64,000 bases of DNA from Lenzites betulinus (taxonomy: Eukaryota > Basidiomycota > Agaricomycetes > Polyporales > Polyporaceae). A program made the position numbers and the translations under genes. The notes under the pieces were generated by a model, which was not told the origin of the DNA, made no database searches, and saw only the letters and a list, made by a program, of their open reading frames with translations. Shown in pieces: positions 1 through 11,856 of this stretch (position 1 is its first letter; every line of letters begins with the position of its first letter). The stretch covers positions 278,952-342,951 of the forward strand of contig JABYQU010000044.1 of assembly GCA_022264855.1 (NCBI GenBank), written 5' to 3'.

Positions 1-3
1 GCC

Positions 4-3000
4 ATGGGGGATCAACAACGGGAGATCGTGCAACATATGCAGGATAGGGAGCGTGTCGACGATACACTCCTCTGCGCCGCGCACAAGCATGGCACTATGC
101 TCGTCGAGGTCCGGGAACAGCTCGGTAAAATCGATTTGGCAAACGATAGGGTGGGTTCTCGCTTTCGGGATCCCCTTGTTTATTCGCTCGTGTGTTGAGT
201 ACTGGATGCTAGTTCCGCCTATGCATGACCGAGGTGAAGCTCCTCGAAGACGTGGATGAGGACTGGGAGATGGGGGAAGATGTTGGACAAGAGACAACAA
301 CGGCCGGGTGTAGCATTCGAGGTGGGACAGAAGGCATCGTCCGCTACCGCGCCGAGATGTATGCCGATAAGAGCCCCCTCATCGTGAAGCGATTTCCTAG
401 GCGGGGTCGAACGTTCACGGACGAAGTCGAACTTGTTAAGCAGCTATGGTAAGCTCGTCTCGTGATAGGTGGACGTTGAGAATCATCTGCTTATCCCAAG
501 GGCGACGGTTGACATCACAGGCATCCGAATATCGTGCAGCTGAGAGGGTATTCGCACGATCCAGAGATCGCGTTTATTGCCTACAACATGGAGCGTGAGC
601 ACTATCTCTGCTCGGTCGTCGACCTATGGCTACGGTTGCTAATATCCAGAGACGGTACAGAGCATGTTGGATCGTTTGAGGCGCTCGGCCATGAAATGTC
701 CGGCGTAGAAAGGCTGTTGTGGGTGCTTCATGCGGTACGTGCGAAGTTCGCTCTACACATTTAACATGAGCATTACATTGATAATGCGTCGGGATAAAGA
801 CCAAACAGGTGCATGTGCGTTCTTTTCCCCTTCACTTCTGATATACTTTGGGGCTGATATGCAGGCATGTGTAGAGCGCGCTCCAGCACCTTGCCAGCCA
901 GTCTGCGCTCTTTCAATGGACTGAGGACCATTCAGATGTGAGGGCTCAACCTATTTTCTCGTCTCATTGGGGGTAGTCGTACTGACTTGCGTGCGTATGC
1001 CTTTTTATAGTGCGCCCCGCTCACCGGTGGAAGCGATCTGGTCGTGAGGCCGAATGCGAGCGTGGTGCTAGACGTTAGCCGGTGGGAGGTCAATCAACAT
1101 CAACTTCCGAACCTCGTGGTCTTGTATGACTGGGTAGGTCTCTCGGACACAGTAGGGACCTCTTGTTGACATCATGTGTTACAGGTGATCCTGCTAAACA
1201 GCGCTGAGAGAAGGCTCATCCAAGGTGCGTGATCCTGGTTGTCCATCCGCTCGCCTCTCTATCGGCTCCAAATTCTAGACTGAAGCTCGTCCGATTCACA
1301 GGAGTGAAGAAGGATCCGCTCGCGCACGTCCCCGTCCACAAGAAGCGACGCGTGCTGACCACGCTATGGCGGCAGGTCGCCACTATCGCAGACTTCGCGC
1401 GAGGGGACTCCGTGCCGTGGCCGGTGGCCCCACCCACGGGTGCCAGCTGGAGAAGTAATCCGGTTGGGACGCGCGTGGTGTGCCCTGGAGAGTGCTTTCT
1501 ACGATCTATCGGAGAGATACAGGATGGGCTGGAGTACGAGAAGCAGGTCCGGGAGAGAACGCTCTCTGTGGAGCGATTCCGGGCGGTCATGATACCTGTG
1601 GCGATACCCGTACAGGAGCCTGAGAGTGGTGGAAAGGACGATGATGGGAACAGGGGAGAAGGTAGCAGCAATGGCAGAACACGAAGGCAGCAACCGCGAC
1701 GGAGAAGAAGGGATGAAAGAAGACCGCGAAACGTGGAGGACGCCGAGGTCGTGCAAGAGGTCCCGGCAAGGGATCTAATCTCCAGTCAACCGCTACAGGC
1801 GTGTGCGGTGAAGGTGCATTGGCGACGGTAAGACTTTCGTCTGACCTATTCTTACCCGCGAGGCCAGTACTTAATTTATACAAAGGTATACTGTGTATGG
1901 TATGGCCCCCGACTGGACGCTGCGCACGTCGACAAAGGTGGCAGGTGGTAGCGACTGTATGGAGTGGTTACTCATGCATGCGCCGTCGCTGTGTGACCTC
2001 CCTATCGACCTGGACGATTTAGCCATAGGTGAGCGCCGTTTTTGCCACACACGAGGTTCGAAGCGGGCTGACGACCTGCTAGCGACAGCGCTGCGGTTCA
2101 CGACATGCACATACGTCATCGACACATACGATGGGTACGGTGGACGAGGGCCCTCACGACCTCCACCGCCAACCCTGTACTTCTACGAGCGGGTGCACGA
2201 TAATCCGCGGGCTACGCTCGGAATGGACGGGCGGACGGACTGGCCGTGGGCGTTCTGGTCGACGGAGGACGACGACCGGTGCGAATTCTACCGAGCAGCG
2301 GACGCTCACCGGGCGGGGCGGAAACACTCCATCGTGTATGTGGGCGTGACGGAGGGTGTGTTCCGGTGGACGCAGATTATAGGCGAGTACGTCATGCACA
2401 TTGACGTGAAGTGAGTACTATTCTCAGTATCACTATGGTTTGCGGTCTTGGTGCTGATGACCGGGATTCGGACAGGGTGGAAGTGGAGTACTCTCAGTTC
2501 ACGCGAGACGAGTGTTTCATGTTGGATGAGATACAGGAGGCATCCATTGCGGAGGATGAGCTGCAATCTGATCCATGGAGAATGGAAGTCGATGAAGAGG
2601 ACGAGGAGGATAATGAGTCGTGGATAGAGCCGATATGGGAAGAGGAAGACATATCGATGGACGAGCGGCGGCATCAAAATGGCGGGTACGATATGGAAGA
2701 CGAGGAAGGATGGTACCGGGAGAGTGAGATTGCACAGGACCTATACTGGTTGAACAAGGAGAGGGTGTATCCGGTGTATGAGGTGATGCCGTACAGGCGG
2801 TGTAGAGGTGAGCATTTGGGACGCGAATACTTGTTTCGCGGTTGGCTAACGAGATTACGGCTGTATAGAGGAGCCAATGAGGCTCGCTGCCGGGCGAATA
2901 GTAGGGTGTTGGGGAAACGCCAGACCTGCTGGAGCACGGTATACAGGGATCATCGCCGCACATTAGCATATATTTCATTTACTATCAGGCGTGGAGGGTA

Positions 3001-3019
3001 TGCAGAGCGTCGGACATAG
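4..3019 (+). CDS. Protein kinase-like protein, multi-exon, possibly 5'-incomplete
   Basis: A multi-exon gene at the left edge. The first ATG is at 4, but earlier exons may lie outside the window. After a short helical exon, the exon at about 225-452 carries a kinase N-lobe pattern: a VAIK-like lysine in LIVKRF, then an alpha-C-like glutamate in DEVELVKQLW. A spliced exon continues with HPNIVQLRGYS, a very typical beta-4 kinase string. Later exons (about 1045-1137, 1229-1830, 1893-2410, 2477 on) can be joined in frame; for example the intron 2411-2476 restores a lysine codon and leads into an acidic Glu/Asp-rich segment. I see no HRD or DFG motif, so catalysis is doubtful. The family resembles the divergent kinase-like proteins expanded in agaricomycetes. 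The exon chain is tentative and two adjacent genes cannot be excluded. Confidence 0.5.
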
Positions 3020-3385
3020 TTATCGGCCGCGGTCAGCGGTCAGCCACGGTGATGCGACCGCGGTGTCGACCGTGACTCTACCTGCATTTACGATGTAGTA
3101 TCGTGTTTGTATCTTCATAATGCGAACAATATATGGCACGCCTATATGATACTGTAACGACTTGTGGAGCTGGTGATTGAACGGAACGGCTTACTAGGTG
3201 ATCAGAATGGGTCCAAGCTTCAACCTTGGCTTGCGACAGACCTCTTGCCGCAGTGTTCGAGCGACAGGTCGTGCGGACTTAATCGTATGTTGCTTTCGAA
3301 GAACCAGACATGCGTTACATATTACCTTGAGTATGGTATCATACACAAAGGCGAAGCGAGTCCGCATGCTGCACTGTACATGCAC
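3020..3385. other. Intergenic, convergent 3' ends
   Basis: This lies between the 3' ends of two genes facing each other. I see no coding pattern or structured repeat. Confidence 0.5.
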
Positions 3386-4782
3386 TCACTGCGGTGTCGC
3401 GCCCGCCCCGAACACTTCTGCATGTATCCTGCCGCTCTCTATCCCCCTCATCTTGAGCCCCTCGATCATATCTGTCATGAATCCCTCCGGTCCACACACA
3501 TAATACTGCGCGTCTGCTACATCCAGCCGGAGAATGTCAGTCGGAACGCGCTCCAGCGCCAGCCGCCCGCGCGAGTCAAAGTCCCGGCCCTCCACCGCGT
3601 CCGCGCCCGGCTCGGAGTAGAACACATGTGTCCGCACACGCCCAGGGTGCGCCTCGCGCACGGCGCGGACGTGTGCCGCGAACGCGTGCACGCGCTCGTT
3701 GCGCACCGACTGCACCCAGCTCACCTCGCGCCGCTCGTCTGCCTTCACGAGGGTGTTTAGAATCGCGAGTAGCGGCGTGAGGCCGACGCCAGCGGAGAGG
3801 AGCACGACGGGCGCAGACGAGGCGTCGAGGAAGAACTCGCCGAAGGGGAAGGCGACGTCGAGCGTGTCGCCTTCGGATACGGTCGCGTGGAGCAGGTTGG
3901 ACAGCCAGCCGGGGTGCGCGGCATGGGTGGTATCGGCTGTACCGGCAGGTGCGGTCACAGGCACGCCGGGCTCGCGCTTGACGGAAATACGGAAGTACTC
4001 GGCGTTCGGCGCGTCCGAGAGGGAGTATCTGAAATATATGGTATGTGAGCCGTGGAAATGAGCAGAAGGAGAGTGCGTACTGCCTAGACTGTTTGAAGCC
4101 GAGTTCGGGGATGAGCTTCTGGACGGAGATGTATTGCCCGGGTCGGTACGGCTCGAGGGGCTTGCCGTCTTTGGGCTTGAGGTAAAAGGACGTAATCTCG
4201 TCCGACTCCTTCACCTTCTTGGCAACGATAAACGGGCGCCAGCCTGTCCATTGCGCGGCCTCGTAGAGCTCGCGTTCCCGGTCGATGAAAATGTGGGCAA
4301 GATTCCAGTAGGCGGCGCCCCAGGCGTCGTACAGGTCACCCTTGAAGACGTCGGCACCAATGACCTGAGTGATGGCCTCAAGAAGGAATTTGCCAACAAT
4401 GGCGTACTGCGAAGGGACGATGTGGACAGAGGTGTGTTTGTGTGCGATGCGCTCTACGACGGGGAGGATCGGGGACAGGTCCTCGATGTTAGCGGCGTAG
4501 GCGTACACGGCGCGCGCGAGAGCTCCTGCTTGGTGGCCAAGCTGCGATGCTAAGTATTCATATGTACCAGACGGAGGTGAACGCTCGAACCTGCTGTTTG
4601 CTGTGGCTGAAGACATTGCGGAGTTCGGGGTGTGCGTCAAGCATCTGCTTGTAGAACAGAGTGGTGATAGTAAGACCGTGTTCTGCGAGAATTGGCACGG
4701 TGGCGGTAATGAGCTTGCGTTGCTCCGGGGAAAGAGGGGGAGGCCGGGGGAGACCCTCGCTGGACTCTATGATTCTGGACAT
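3386..4782 (-). CDS. YHB1: Flavohemoglobin (nitric oxide dioxygenase)
   Basis: Three exons (4782-4591, 4541-4081, 4028-3386) join in frame to 431 residues, the normal length for the family. The enzyme oxidises nitric oxide to nitrate with O2 and NAD(P)H, protecting against nitrosative stress. The N-terminal third is a globin domain, with a distal region NVFSHSKQQ and the proximal histidine region VERIAHKHTSVHI followed by YAIVGK. The middle has the ferredoxin-reductase FAD module: YRPGQYISV, then RQYSLSD formed exactly across the second intron. The C-terminus has the NAD(P)H module with SAGVGLTPLLA and QYYVCGPEGFM. Both introns (49 and 52 nt) have GT-AG ends. The start at 4782 gives the expected short leader before the globin fold. 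No damage is seen. The family call is secure; the symbol is that of the yeast orthologue. Confidence 0.95.
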
Positions 4783-5764
4783 GGAATGGTGTGGATGATG
4801 TGACGCAGCTTGATATTGTGCATTCTGCCGGCCTGGGGCGGGCAGTTATATAGGCCATCGGGTGGAGGCACGATAGACGCAAGCGCGCACCGCTCGGAGG
4901 CACGACGGTGTGTCGAGGGAGAAGACGGAGAGTGCGACCTGCGTCCAGGCCGCACCAGTCCTCCTCCCCAGCGCCGGCCCGCGCGGCACGGGGGATTGAA
5001 CGTTTTCGATCGGACCCACCTTGACCCTTTGTCAAGCGTTTACGCAAACGCCGCTCTGGGATTGGCTGGGGACTAGGTATGGCGCAAGAAAGTGTAGTGA
5101 ACGCCGGAAACCGACACATACTCCGGATCCTGCTTACCTCCAGGCCACCGCGTTTCTTGGTGAGCACTTGCTTGCCAGCCGTATTCACCCGCGGAGCCAG
5201 CGCCCCTAATATTCGCTTGTAGTTTCCCGGTGGGAATGTACACCTCATCTATAGTGCGTTGCACCACCTTTGTCGCGTTACGCGTACTTTGCCGGGGATT
5301 GACACTACTGTCAGCCACAGTGGAGACTAGTAGTTCGCGTCGGTGGTAAGTAACAGGTAATGATGCTTACAGATGTATTAATTACTGAGTCGAATAGATG
5401 GCTCGAGTCTCGATGGAGCAGCTTCGGGCAAGTTGTTTCGTTCTGTTCCTTTGACTTGGTAATGGCTGAGCACTAGTCATCAGGATAGCGACATACCGTA
5501 GTGCGCATGTGTGCTGTAAGTGGATGAAGGAGTAGAGTCGGCGTATATCATGGCATGCGCATCACAGTCCGGCCAAGACGGAGTCGGGTAAGAAGAGGGC
5601 CGACGCCCGGAATGTGGGGAAACGCGCGCCTGTCTGAGCTACAGTACGGTACAACAACTACTGAAGCTGATCTTGAATTCAAGACATCATGCACATGCCC
5701 TTGCCGGTCTCCTAACCAGCATCCTACACCCCACCAAGACGTGCGCCACCCCTAACCTCCCGAC
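4783..5764. other. Divergent intergenic region
   Basis: This is the shared upstream region of the flavohemoglobin (leftward) and the thioesterase (rightward). I see no convincing coding exon. A stretch of pyrimidine-rich sequence lies just ahead of the thioesterase ATG. Confidence 0.5.
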
Positions 5765-6597
5765 ATGTCCTCCGAAGACGTCGCAGCGAAATTGCCCCAG
5801 TTACAAGGCGCGGCGACGGATCTCTCTCCCAAGCAACGTGCTGGCATCCTCAAATATCTGAACATTCTCCTACACGCAGACGGCGGGAAGTTCGCGCAAT
5901 CCGTAGCCTCTCGCTTGGAGATGACGGAGTTTGAGGTGTACAAGCGCGAAGAGGACGGCAAGACGCAGGTCCGGGCGGTGTTCGAAGGCGTTGTGAGCGA
6001 AGGTGAGTTGAGTTACATGGGATGTGTTCGGGAGCTATCGCGCACTGCATGGTTTCATTGAACGCTAATTCTGTTCGGACCTTCCTTGCAAAGATATGCT
6101 CAACGCGGCGGAGAACATGCATGGTGGCTGCTCTATGTACCTAATAGATATGTAGGTCCCCTCATCATCATCTTGCTTCCCCGTAGTGCTTACACGTGCA
6201 CCGTACGCATCTTCGTCGTAGATGCTCGTCCATCGCTTTGGTCGCCCTCAGTATCACGCTGCACAATGACGCCCGGTTCGTGTCGCAGGCCATACATACG
6301 GTCTTCCACGCGCCGGCGAAGATGTGCGTGATGCTAGATACGCCCCTACCTTACCGTATCATCTAATCTCATTACCCAGAGGAGCCAAGCTTCGTATCGT
6401 CAACAACACAATCTCTTTCGGCGCGCGGACGGTCTCCGCACGTACAGAGGTCCGTTTCATGTCTCTTCAATGTGCATATCAGACGCGCTCATGCACGTAC
6501 CTGTTTCCTCGCAACATAGATATGGGACATGACAAACCGCAGGCTGGTCGCCTCGGGTTTGCACAACCAGATGCAGCCCTCTGCGCCGAAGCTATGA
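5765..6597 (+). CDS. Hotdog-fold acyl-CoA thioesterase (4HBT/ACOT13-like)
   Basis: About five exons join to a protein of roughly 170-180 residues. The first exon (5765-6001) has a helical N-terminus ending in the strand TQVRAVFEGVVSE. The next exon gives NAAENMHGGCSMYLIDM, the conserved HGG(C/A)xxxLxD motif of the PaaI/ACOT13 hotdog family. It is followed by SSIALVALSITLHND, a strand with GAKLRIVNNTISFGARTVSARTEV, and the terminal strand IWDMTNRRLVASGLHNQMQPS with stop TGA at 6595-6597. Such enzymes hydrolyse acyl-CoA to free acid and CoA, often in mitochondria or peroxisomes. No obvious targeting signal is visible. Introns are 50-90 nt with GT-AG ends. Substrate preference cannot be read from the sequence. 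Confidence 0.85.
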
Positions 6598-7237
6598 CTT
6601 GTAGCGCAGGACATGGCCCTCTCGAGTGTTCGTACCTTTGGGACAACAATACATGCTGGGATCTGCTGCGTGCGCCTGTGCAAAGAAGCTTGACGGCTAC
6701 GGCGCCCGAGGATTGTCGAGATCGAGTCCCACGCCGCCGACCACAAAGATCATCGACAGCACGGAGTCGCGCAACGGCCGCACGCCGGTGTTATCGGCCC
6801 TGCTTATTTTGCGATGTTGCTCAGGTACGTCCATATACAATCCATTCAGTTCTGGGCTGTGGATTTCGCGAGGTGAGATGTCCTACCGGCTGCGAAGATT
6901 GAAGCGCGTGGGTTTGCCGCACCTTTAGTACCCTGTGTAGCAACCTTGCGTTGTGCCTGGGCTTACGCGGGCTAGTTCCACTTGTGCAGCATGTGGAAAC
7001 GTTCACACATAACTTCTTCGTGGCCTCAAAACCTCCGCGAAATGTGGTGCATCCCCTAGGTCGTCGGACTCGCCTCGTGGTAAACCAGTGAACTAGACGG
7101 TGGGCGCTGTTCGAACGTCTTTGTGCGTATATGCGAGCGTGTCGTCTTGTGCCATTGGGGGAAGGAACTGGCAGGTATAAAGATCACCTCGGGTACCGCT
7201 CAGAGGACATACCTAGCTGGGCTTCTCTATCCCCAAA
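6598..7237. other. Intergenic region, no gene seen
   Basis: I examined both strands and found only short open stretches without recognisable motifs. It holds the 3' flank of the thioesterase and the promoter side of the first DUF6533 gene. Confidence 0.4.
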
Positions 7238-8925
7238 ATGTCCCTGAGTACTGAGTTCAGAGCAATGTGAGCACGCTATTTTTCATGCATGGATGAGAGT
7301 CATACTCACTACGGAACACAGTGTCATACAGAAGACGTCTATTGCGGCCGTGTTCAGTACGTTTCATCGTACTCTTGCCACTCTGGTGGAACTTTTACCA
7401 CCGTCATCGTACAGCCCTATATGTGTACGAGGTGCTGATCACGTTTGACCGCGAGGTTGAGTTGTTTTGGCACATGCCATTCACGCGGACGACAGCGATG
7501 TTCCTGCTCAATCGTTATGTATCGCTGTTGAAGTATCCTGTGACACTCACGACGTATATACACGTCTCGCAAGAGGTATGTTTGGCTCGGCGTTCGATAT
7601 ACTTGACGGAAACAGTATCTGACCCATTTATAGAGGTACGACGATAACCGTGTTCACGGGGACGCGTCTTGACATGTCGTTTGACAGCTGCATTGCAATA
7701 ATTCGACTGGGAGAGGTTTTGGAGATGACTCCGTACATTGTGTGGGCGTGTCAGTACTACTACCATCGCTCTCAATGGTATATGTCCTAACGCTGACATT
7801 CACTTTCAGCATTCTCCGCAATGCGCACGCATGCCCTCGTAGCGCGCACGTGGACGCTATCCTTGGCGGTGTTTATCCTCCTGTGCGTTCCAGTTGTCAC
7901 AAACATCGTGAGTAACGATTCTGCAAAGGTTATATGCGATCGAGAAGTGAATCATCTATGCGCCTTAGTATTTCTTTACCCAGTCTATTCCGGAGGTCTT
8001 TGACCGCCCCGTGCAGTGTCTGTACATTGACCAATTCCCCACAGACGTTTACATCCCGTACGTGCTTCGCATTGCCCCGCTCAGCCTATCCGGATTTTAC
8101 TCATACCCATCCCCGATACGCGACGCACACGCCTCAACAGAAGTGAGCACGACTTGTCGAGCCAGGATGCACATATCTAACTAGCAGCAGTTCTCCTCTT
8201 CACGCGCATATCCGCGATATTGGGCGACGCGATCGTCATCGTCGTGATCTGGTGCACGACCTTCCGGGGGTGGCGTGCCGCAGTTGCGGCGAATATGAAA
8301 GTATCGCTCGCTCAGATGATCATTCGCGATGGTGAGTCCACCCTGATCCCAGCACAGCTCGCTCACTGCTGACGGCGGTGTTCCTGTGCGCAGGATCAAT
8401 ATACTTCGTGTATGTCAGAGCGTCGAAATCAGTGTCTCAATGACAGTAACTAACGCACGGGCCTTCATAGAGTTTTGTTGACGCTTAACGTGTTGCATAT
8501 CATCTCGGCAATTACAACCGTGTTCAGTGGGAGTATCGCATACTTCGAGGAACCGTAAGCATCTTCCCGCAGCTTTTCAATACTGTGTACGCTGACCGCA
8601 GCCCTACTGGGGCGCTGCTAGGCTCATCGCAATCATCATCTCCCGTGTCATGCTCAATCTACGCGGGGTAGATCAGGAAATCCACAACGCGCAAGACGGA
8701 GATGCGAATTTTTCGGAACTCGAGTTCAACCTCCGGAGCCTGGGAGGAGTGGCTGAGGCAGTGCAGTTCGGAGATGGGCAACTCCCAGTGGATGGCATGG
8801 AACAGGTGCGCGATAGGGCTGGTTCAAGCACTCCCTCCTGCACTCCGGACGAAGGTTCTGATACGCCTGCTGTGTGGGAGATGTGGGGTACCGTAGAATT
8901 AGACGAGACAGCTGGTACCGACTAG
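7238..8925 (+). CDS. DUF6533 domain seven-helix membrane protein, copy 1
   Basis: The gene contains the DUF6533 signature: YEVLITFDREVELFW followed by FTRTTAMFLLNRYVSLLKYPV. This is the first two transmembrane helices of a fungal 7TM-like family that is common in agaricomycetes and has no known ligand. Later exons encode AMRTHALVARTWTLSLAVFILLC, an ILGDAIVIVVIW helix, and the end-of-domain string ISRVMLNLRGVD. A hydrophilic cytoplasmic tail stops at 8925. The likely first exon is MSLSTEFRA at 7238, with introns of 50-70 nt. The neighbour at 9534-11263 is a tandem paralogue in the same orientation. The middle exons are divergent and one or two could be lost, so the model is approximate. Confidence 0.7.
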
Positions 8926-9533
8926 GAGGGTGGACGGGAGTCTGTGACGTACGGTCGGAACTTAGAAGAGCCTCATTGACTGCGAACGAAACGTTGTATC
9001 TCGGTATACAGTCCTGAAATGATGAGTTTCCTGTAAGATTTGCGAACATTACGACTGATCAGTGATGACGGACATGGAAGGACGTCGTGCGAGGGGAGCG
9101 TTGAGCGCCTCCTCACGGTCTTGCCACGACCACGATGATCTGCCAACGCCGGCACCGCATATCCAACCCAACGCTCATCTCTTCCCCTGGTTCAGGACTG
9201 TTCTTGATCGAGATCATCTTGCTGTGATTGACCAGTGTAACGACCCCTGTCCTATGCCATTACTACGGTCGTGCTTCCGAAAGGCTAAGTGTCCGAATCG
9301 AACTTCCTACCTGCAGCTCTAGGTCCATCTTCGCCTCGTGTATGCAGGCCCGACCTGCGCAGGCCTGTGCTAGATGATCTCTTATCTATACCCGCCAGGG
9401 GCCTTGGGACAGCTCCTCGACGTCGAAGCTTGATGAGCCAAGTCTCTATACTCTGCCTCCGTATATAAACCGTTCAAGCTAGTAATGACTCGCCAGTTTG
9501 CTGGTCCATTCTCGCATTATATTCGCAAGCAAC
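8926..9533. other. Intergenic region between tandem paralogues
   Basis: This is the spacer between the two DUF6533 genes. I saw no coding motif. A TATA-like string lies at about 9461-9467, some 70 bp ahead of the next ATG. Confidence 0.4.
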
Positions 9534-11263
9534 ATGGCCGATTTCGCTAGTTATCAAGCTTTTATCGAACTTCTGGAAAATTCGTAAGTTTGCCAATCTT
9601 CCATCCCATCGACTTTAGGACCACAGTTTCTGATCAAATTTTCAGGACTTTAGCGGAAAGGTCGCAACTCGTAGGATTGCTCGGTGGGCAGTGGGCACCG
9701 CCCGATGTGACAATGAACTTGGCCGCTGACTAGCGCTATCGTCGTTCATTTAAACGTTTAGCTCTTATGCTGTACGAAATATCAATCACCTTTGATCGCG
9801 AAGTGGAACTTTTCTGGGGCATGCCGTTCACCCGGACCACTCTGATATTCCTCCTCAACCGGTACATATCACTGATGAAATATCCCGTGGCTCTTGCGTC
9901 TCTTGGTGTTACTGCACAAAAGGTCAGTCTTTAGTGCTCCCTTTACTCATGGCGGAAATTCATCGCTGCATTCTAGGGGTACGTGCTGCGTAAAATGGTC
10001 TCGACTAATCGAGCGCGGTATACTCACTGCTCGTTCGACTCCAACCTATCTATAGCTGCAATGTTGTGAACATGATGGGCGGAGTGGTAGAGCTCATTCC
10101 ATATCTCCTGTGGGCTAGTACGTGTCACTGTTCTTGGATATCTTGGACTGATTGCTAAGTCTGATTCCAGTATTTTCTGCTATGCGCGTGTACGCGCTCT
10201 CGGAGCGTAACGCGTTCTTGGGAATCATAGTGCTATTGCTGCTTTGTGTGCCAATCGGTACGAATGTAGTACGTCCCTCCGGGAAATCCCAGTACACTTC
10301 CCTCCTTCTAACGTTCGCATTCAGTACTCTTTGTCTATCTCGACCGCGGAGTACCTTGGCGGCTCACTGGGATGTATAACCCTCATTTCTATTCCTTCAG
10401 CGCAGCTCAACCTCGCGTAAGTCACCCGCCATATCCTGATGACGTTCATATAAGCTAATCAACTTTGCTCTGACTCTATGCTACAGATGTTAGTATACAC
10501 CTACCAGTGCGAAAAGACGAACACCCCTGACGCAGTCACACAGTGCTTCTCGTAACCCGACTGTGTGCAATCTTGGGAGATGCCATCGTCATCACGGTGA
10601 CGTGGTACAAGACATACCGCGTCTGGAGGGCTGCAGTCTCGGCCGGCATGAAGTTGTCGCTCTCCGAGATGATCATACGTGATAGTGAGCAGTTCCTCCA
10701 CTCTTCCTCTGCTTCCGCTAATGGACCGAGTGCGTCAGGCTCGATATACTTTGTGTATGCTTTACTTGTCTCGTATCACGGTCTCAGGGCTGATCCAAAA
10801 TTGTGTAGGGTCCTCCTGGCTATCAATGTTTTTCATATCGCCGCGACACTTACTTCGGTTTTCAAGGGGAGTGTAGCATCTTTCGAGGAACCGTAAGTCC
10901 AACTTCCGGACCCACGCTGCGAGACACTGAAGTATCGTCGGTTCTCCTCATCTTAGCTTGGCTTCCATAATGATATCCCGGGCCATGCTCAACCTTCGTG
11001 AAGTGGACCAGTCGCCAAGGGACGCGGCATCTGGACCCGACGGCACACTCGTGTTCGAGCCTGCTACACATTCCGTAGTCCTGTGGGGTGACGGAGCCTA
11101 CCATGATGGGTACCTCGGAGGAGACCTTGAAGGTGGACCAATCTGTATGTCTCCGTCCTCTATCGAGGACTCGGATGTATTCCGAGCCTCCGCCGCCTCT
11201 CTTGATTGGGAGGAAGAGCACGACGCGCAGTACCGGTCCACTGTTTTGTCTCGGACGTCATGA
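9534..11263 (+). CDS. DUF6533 domain seven-helix membrane protein, copy 2
   Basis: This is the tandem paralogue of the preceding gene, with better conserved helices. The ATG at 9534 opens MADFASYQAFIELLENS. The DUF6533 core follows: LMLYEISITFDREVELFW and FTRTTLIFLLNRYISLMKYPVA. Later exons give MRVYALSERNAFLGIIVLLLLC, TRLCAILGDAIVITVTWYKTYRVW, a helix VLLAINVFHIAATLTSVF, and ISRAMLNLREVDQ before an acidic tail ending at 11263. The same exon order and matching strings (CAILGDAIVI, SFEEP, SRAMLNLR) show the two copies arose by local duplication. The family is predicted to sit in the plasma membrane; its function is unknown. Confidence 0.75.
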
Positions 11264-11856
11264 CACTCAATCTCGACGATCACATAACGCCTTTCTACGT
11301 GTCATTCCCAACCATGTTGTATAATGTTGATGTACGTGTCCGCTCGCGGCGCGAGGTGTAATACTAGACTTTCCTTTTTCGGCTCAACACTAAAAGTACA
11401 TCTGGCGCTTATTCGGCAGATGTGCTCGTCTCGCACTCTCATGTCGTCGTTCCGCCTTCCGCGTCGGATGCGGAATAGGCGGGGTAACACGTCGGCTTTG
11501 CCTGTGCCAAGATTACAAAGTATGCCCTTCGCCCAACATGATTCGCCTGGGATGTGTGCACTGTGGCCTTTGTCAAGGAGAAGCTGCTCGCTCGTTTGTG
11601 CGACTGTCCGTGTCGGAAACGAAACGGAAACGTCCGTACTCTGACTAAAATGGCAGTTGCAGAGTGGTGAGTGGTTCCGTCGACCATGCCGAGCCGATTC
11701 CGATATTGAAGTCCTCCTGCAGACATGTTCCCCAATCTGGGGCCCCGCACTATATATGCAGAGCATGCAGAGAAATATTCTGAACAATCCGCGCTCTGCT
11801 AAGGCCTCTCCTGCTTCGCTTGCTCGCTGCTCTACGTATTGCTCAATCTTGTCGTG
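11264..11856. other. Intergenic region upstream of the MFS gene
   Basis: No supported gene. A leftward open frame crosses this region but overlaps the start of the transporter and shows no domain, so I treat it as chance. Confidence 0.4.
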
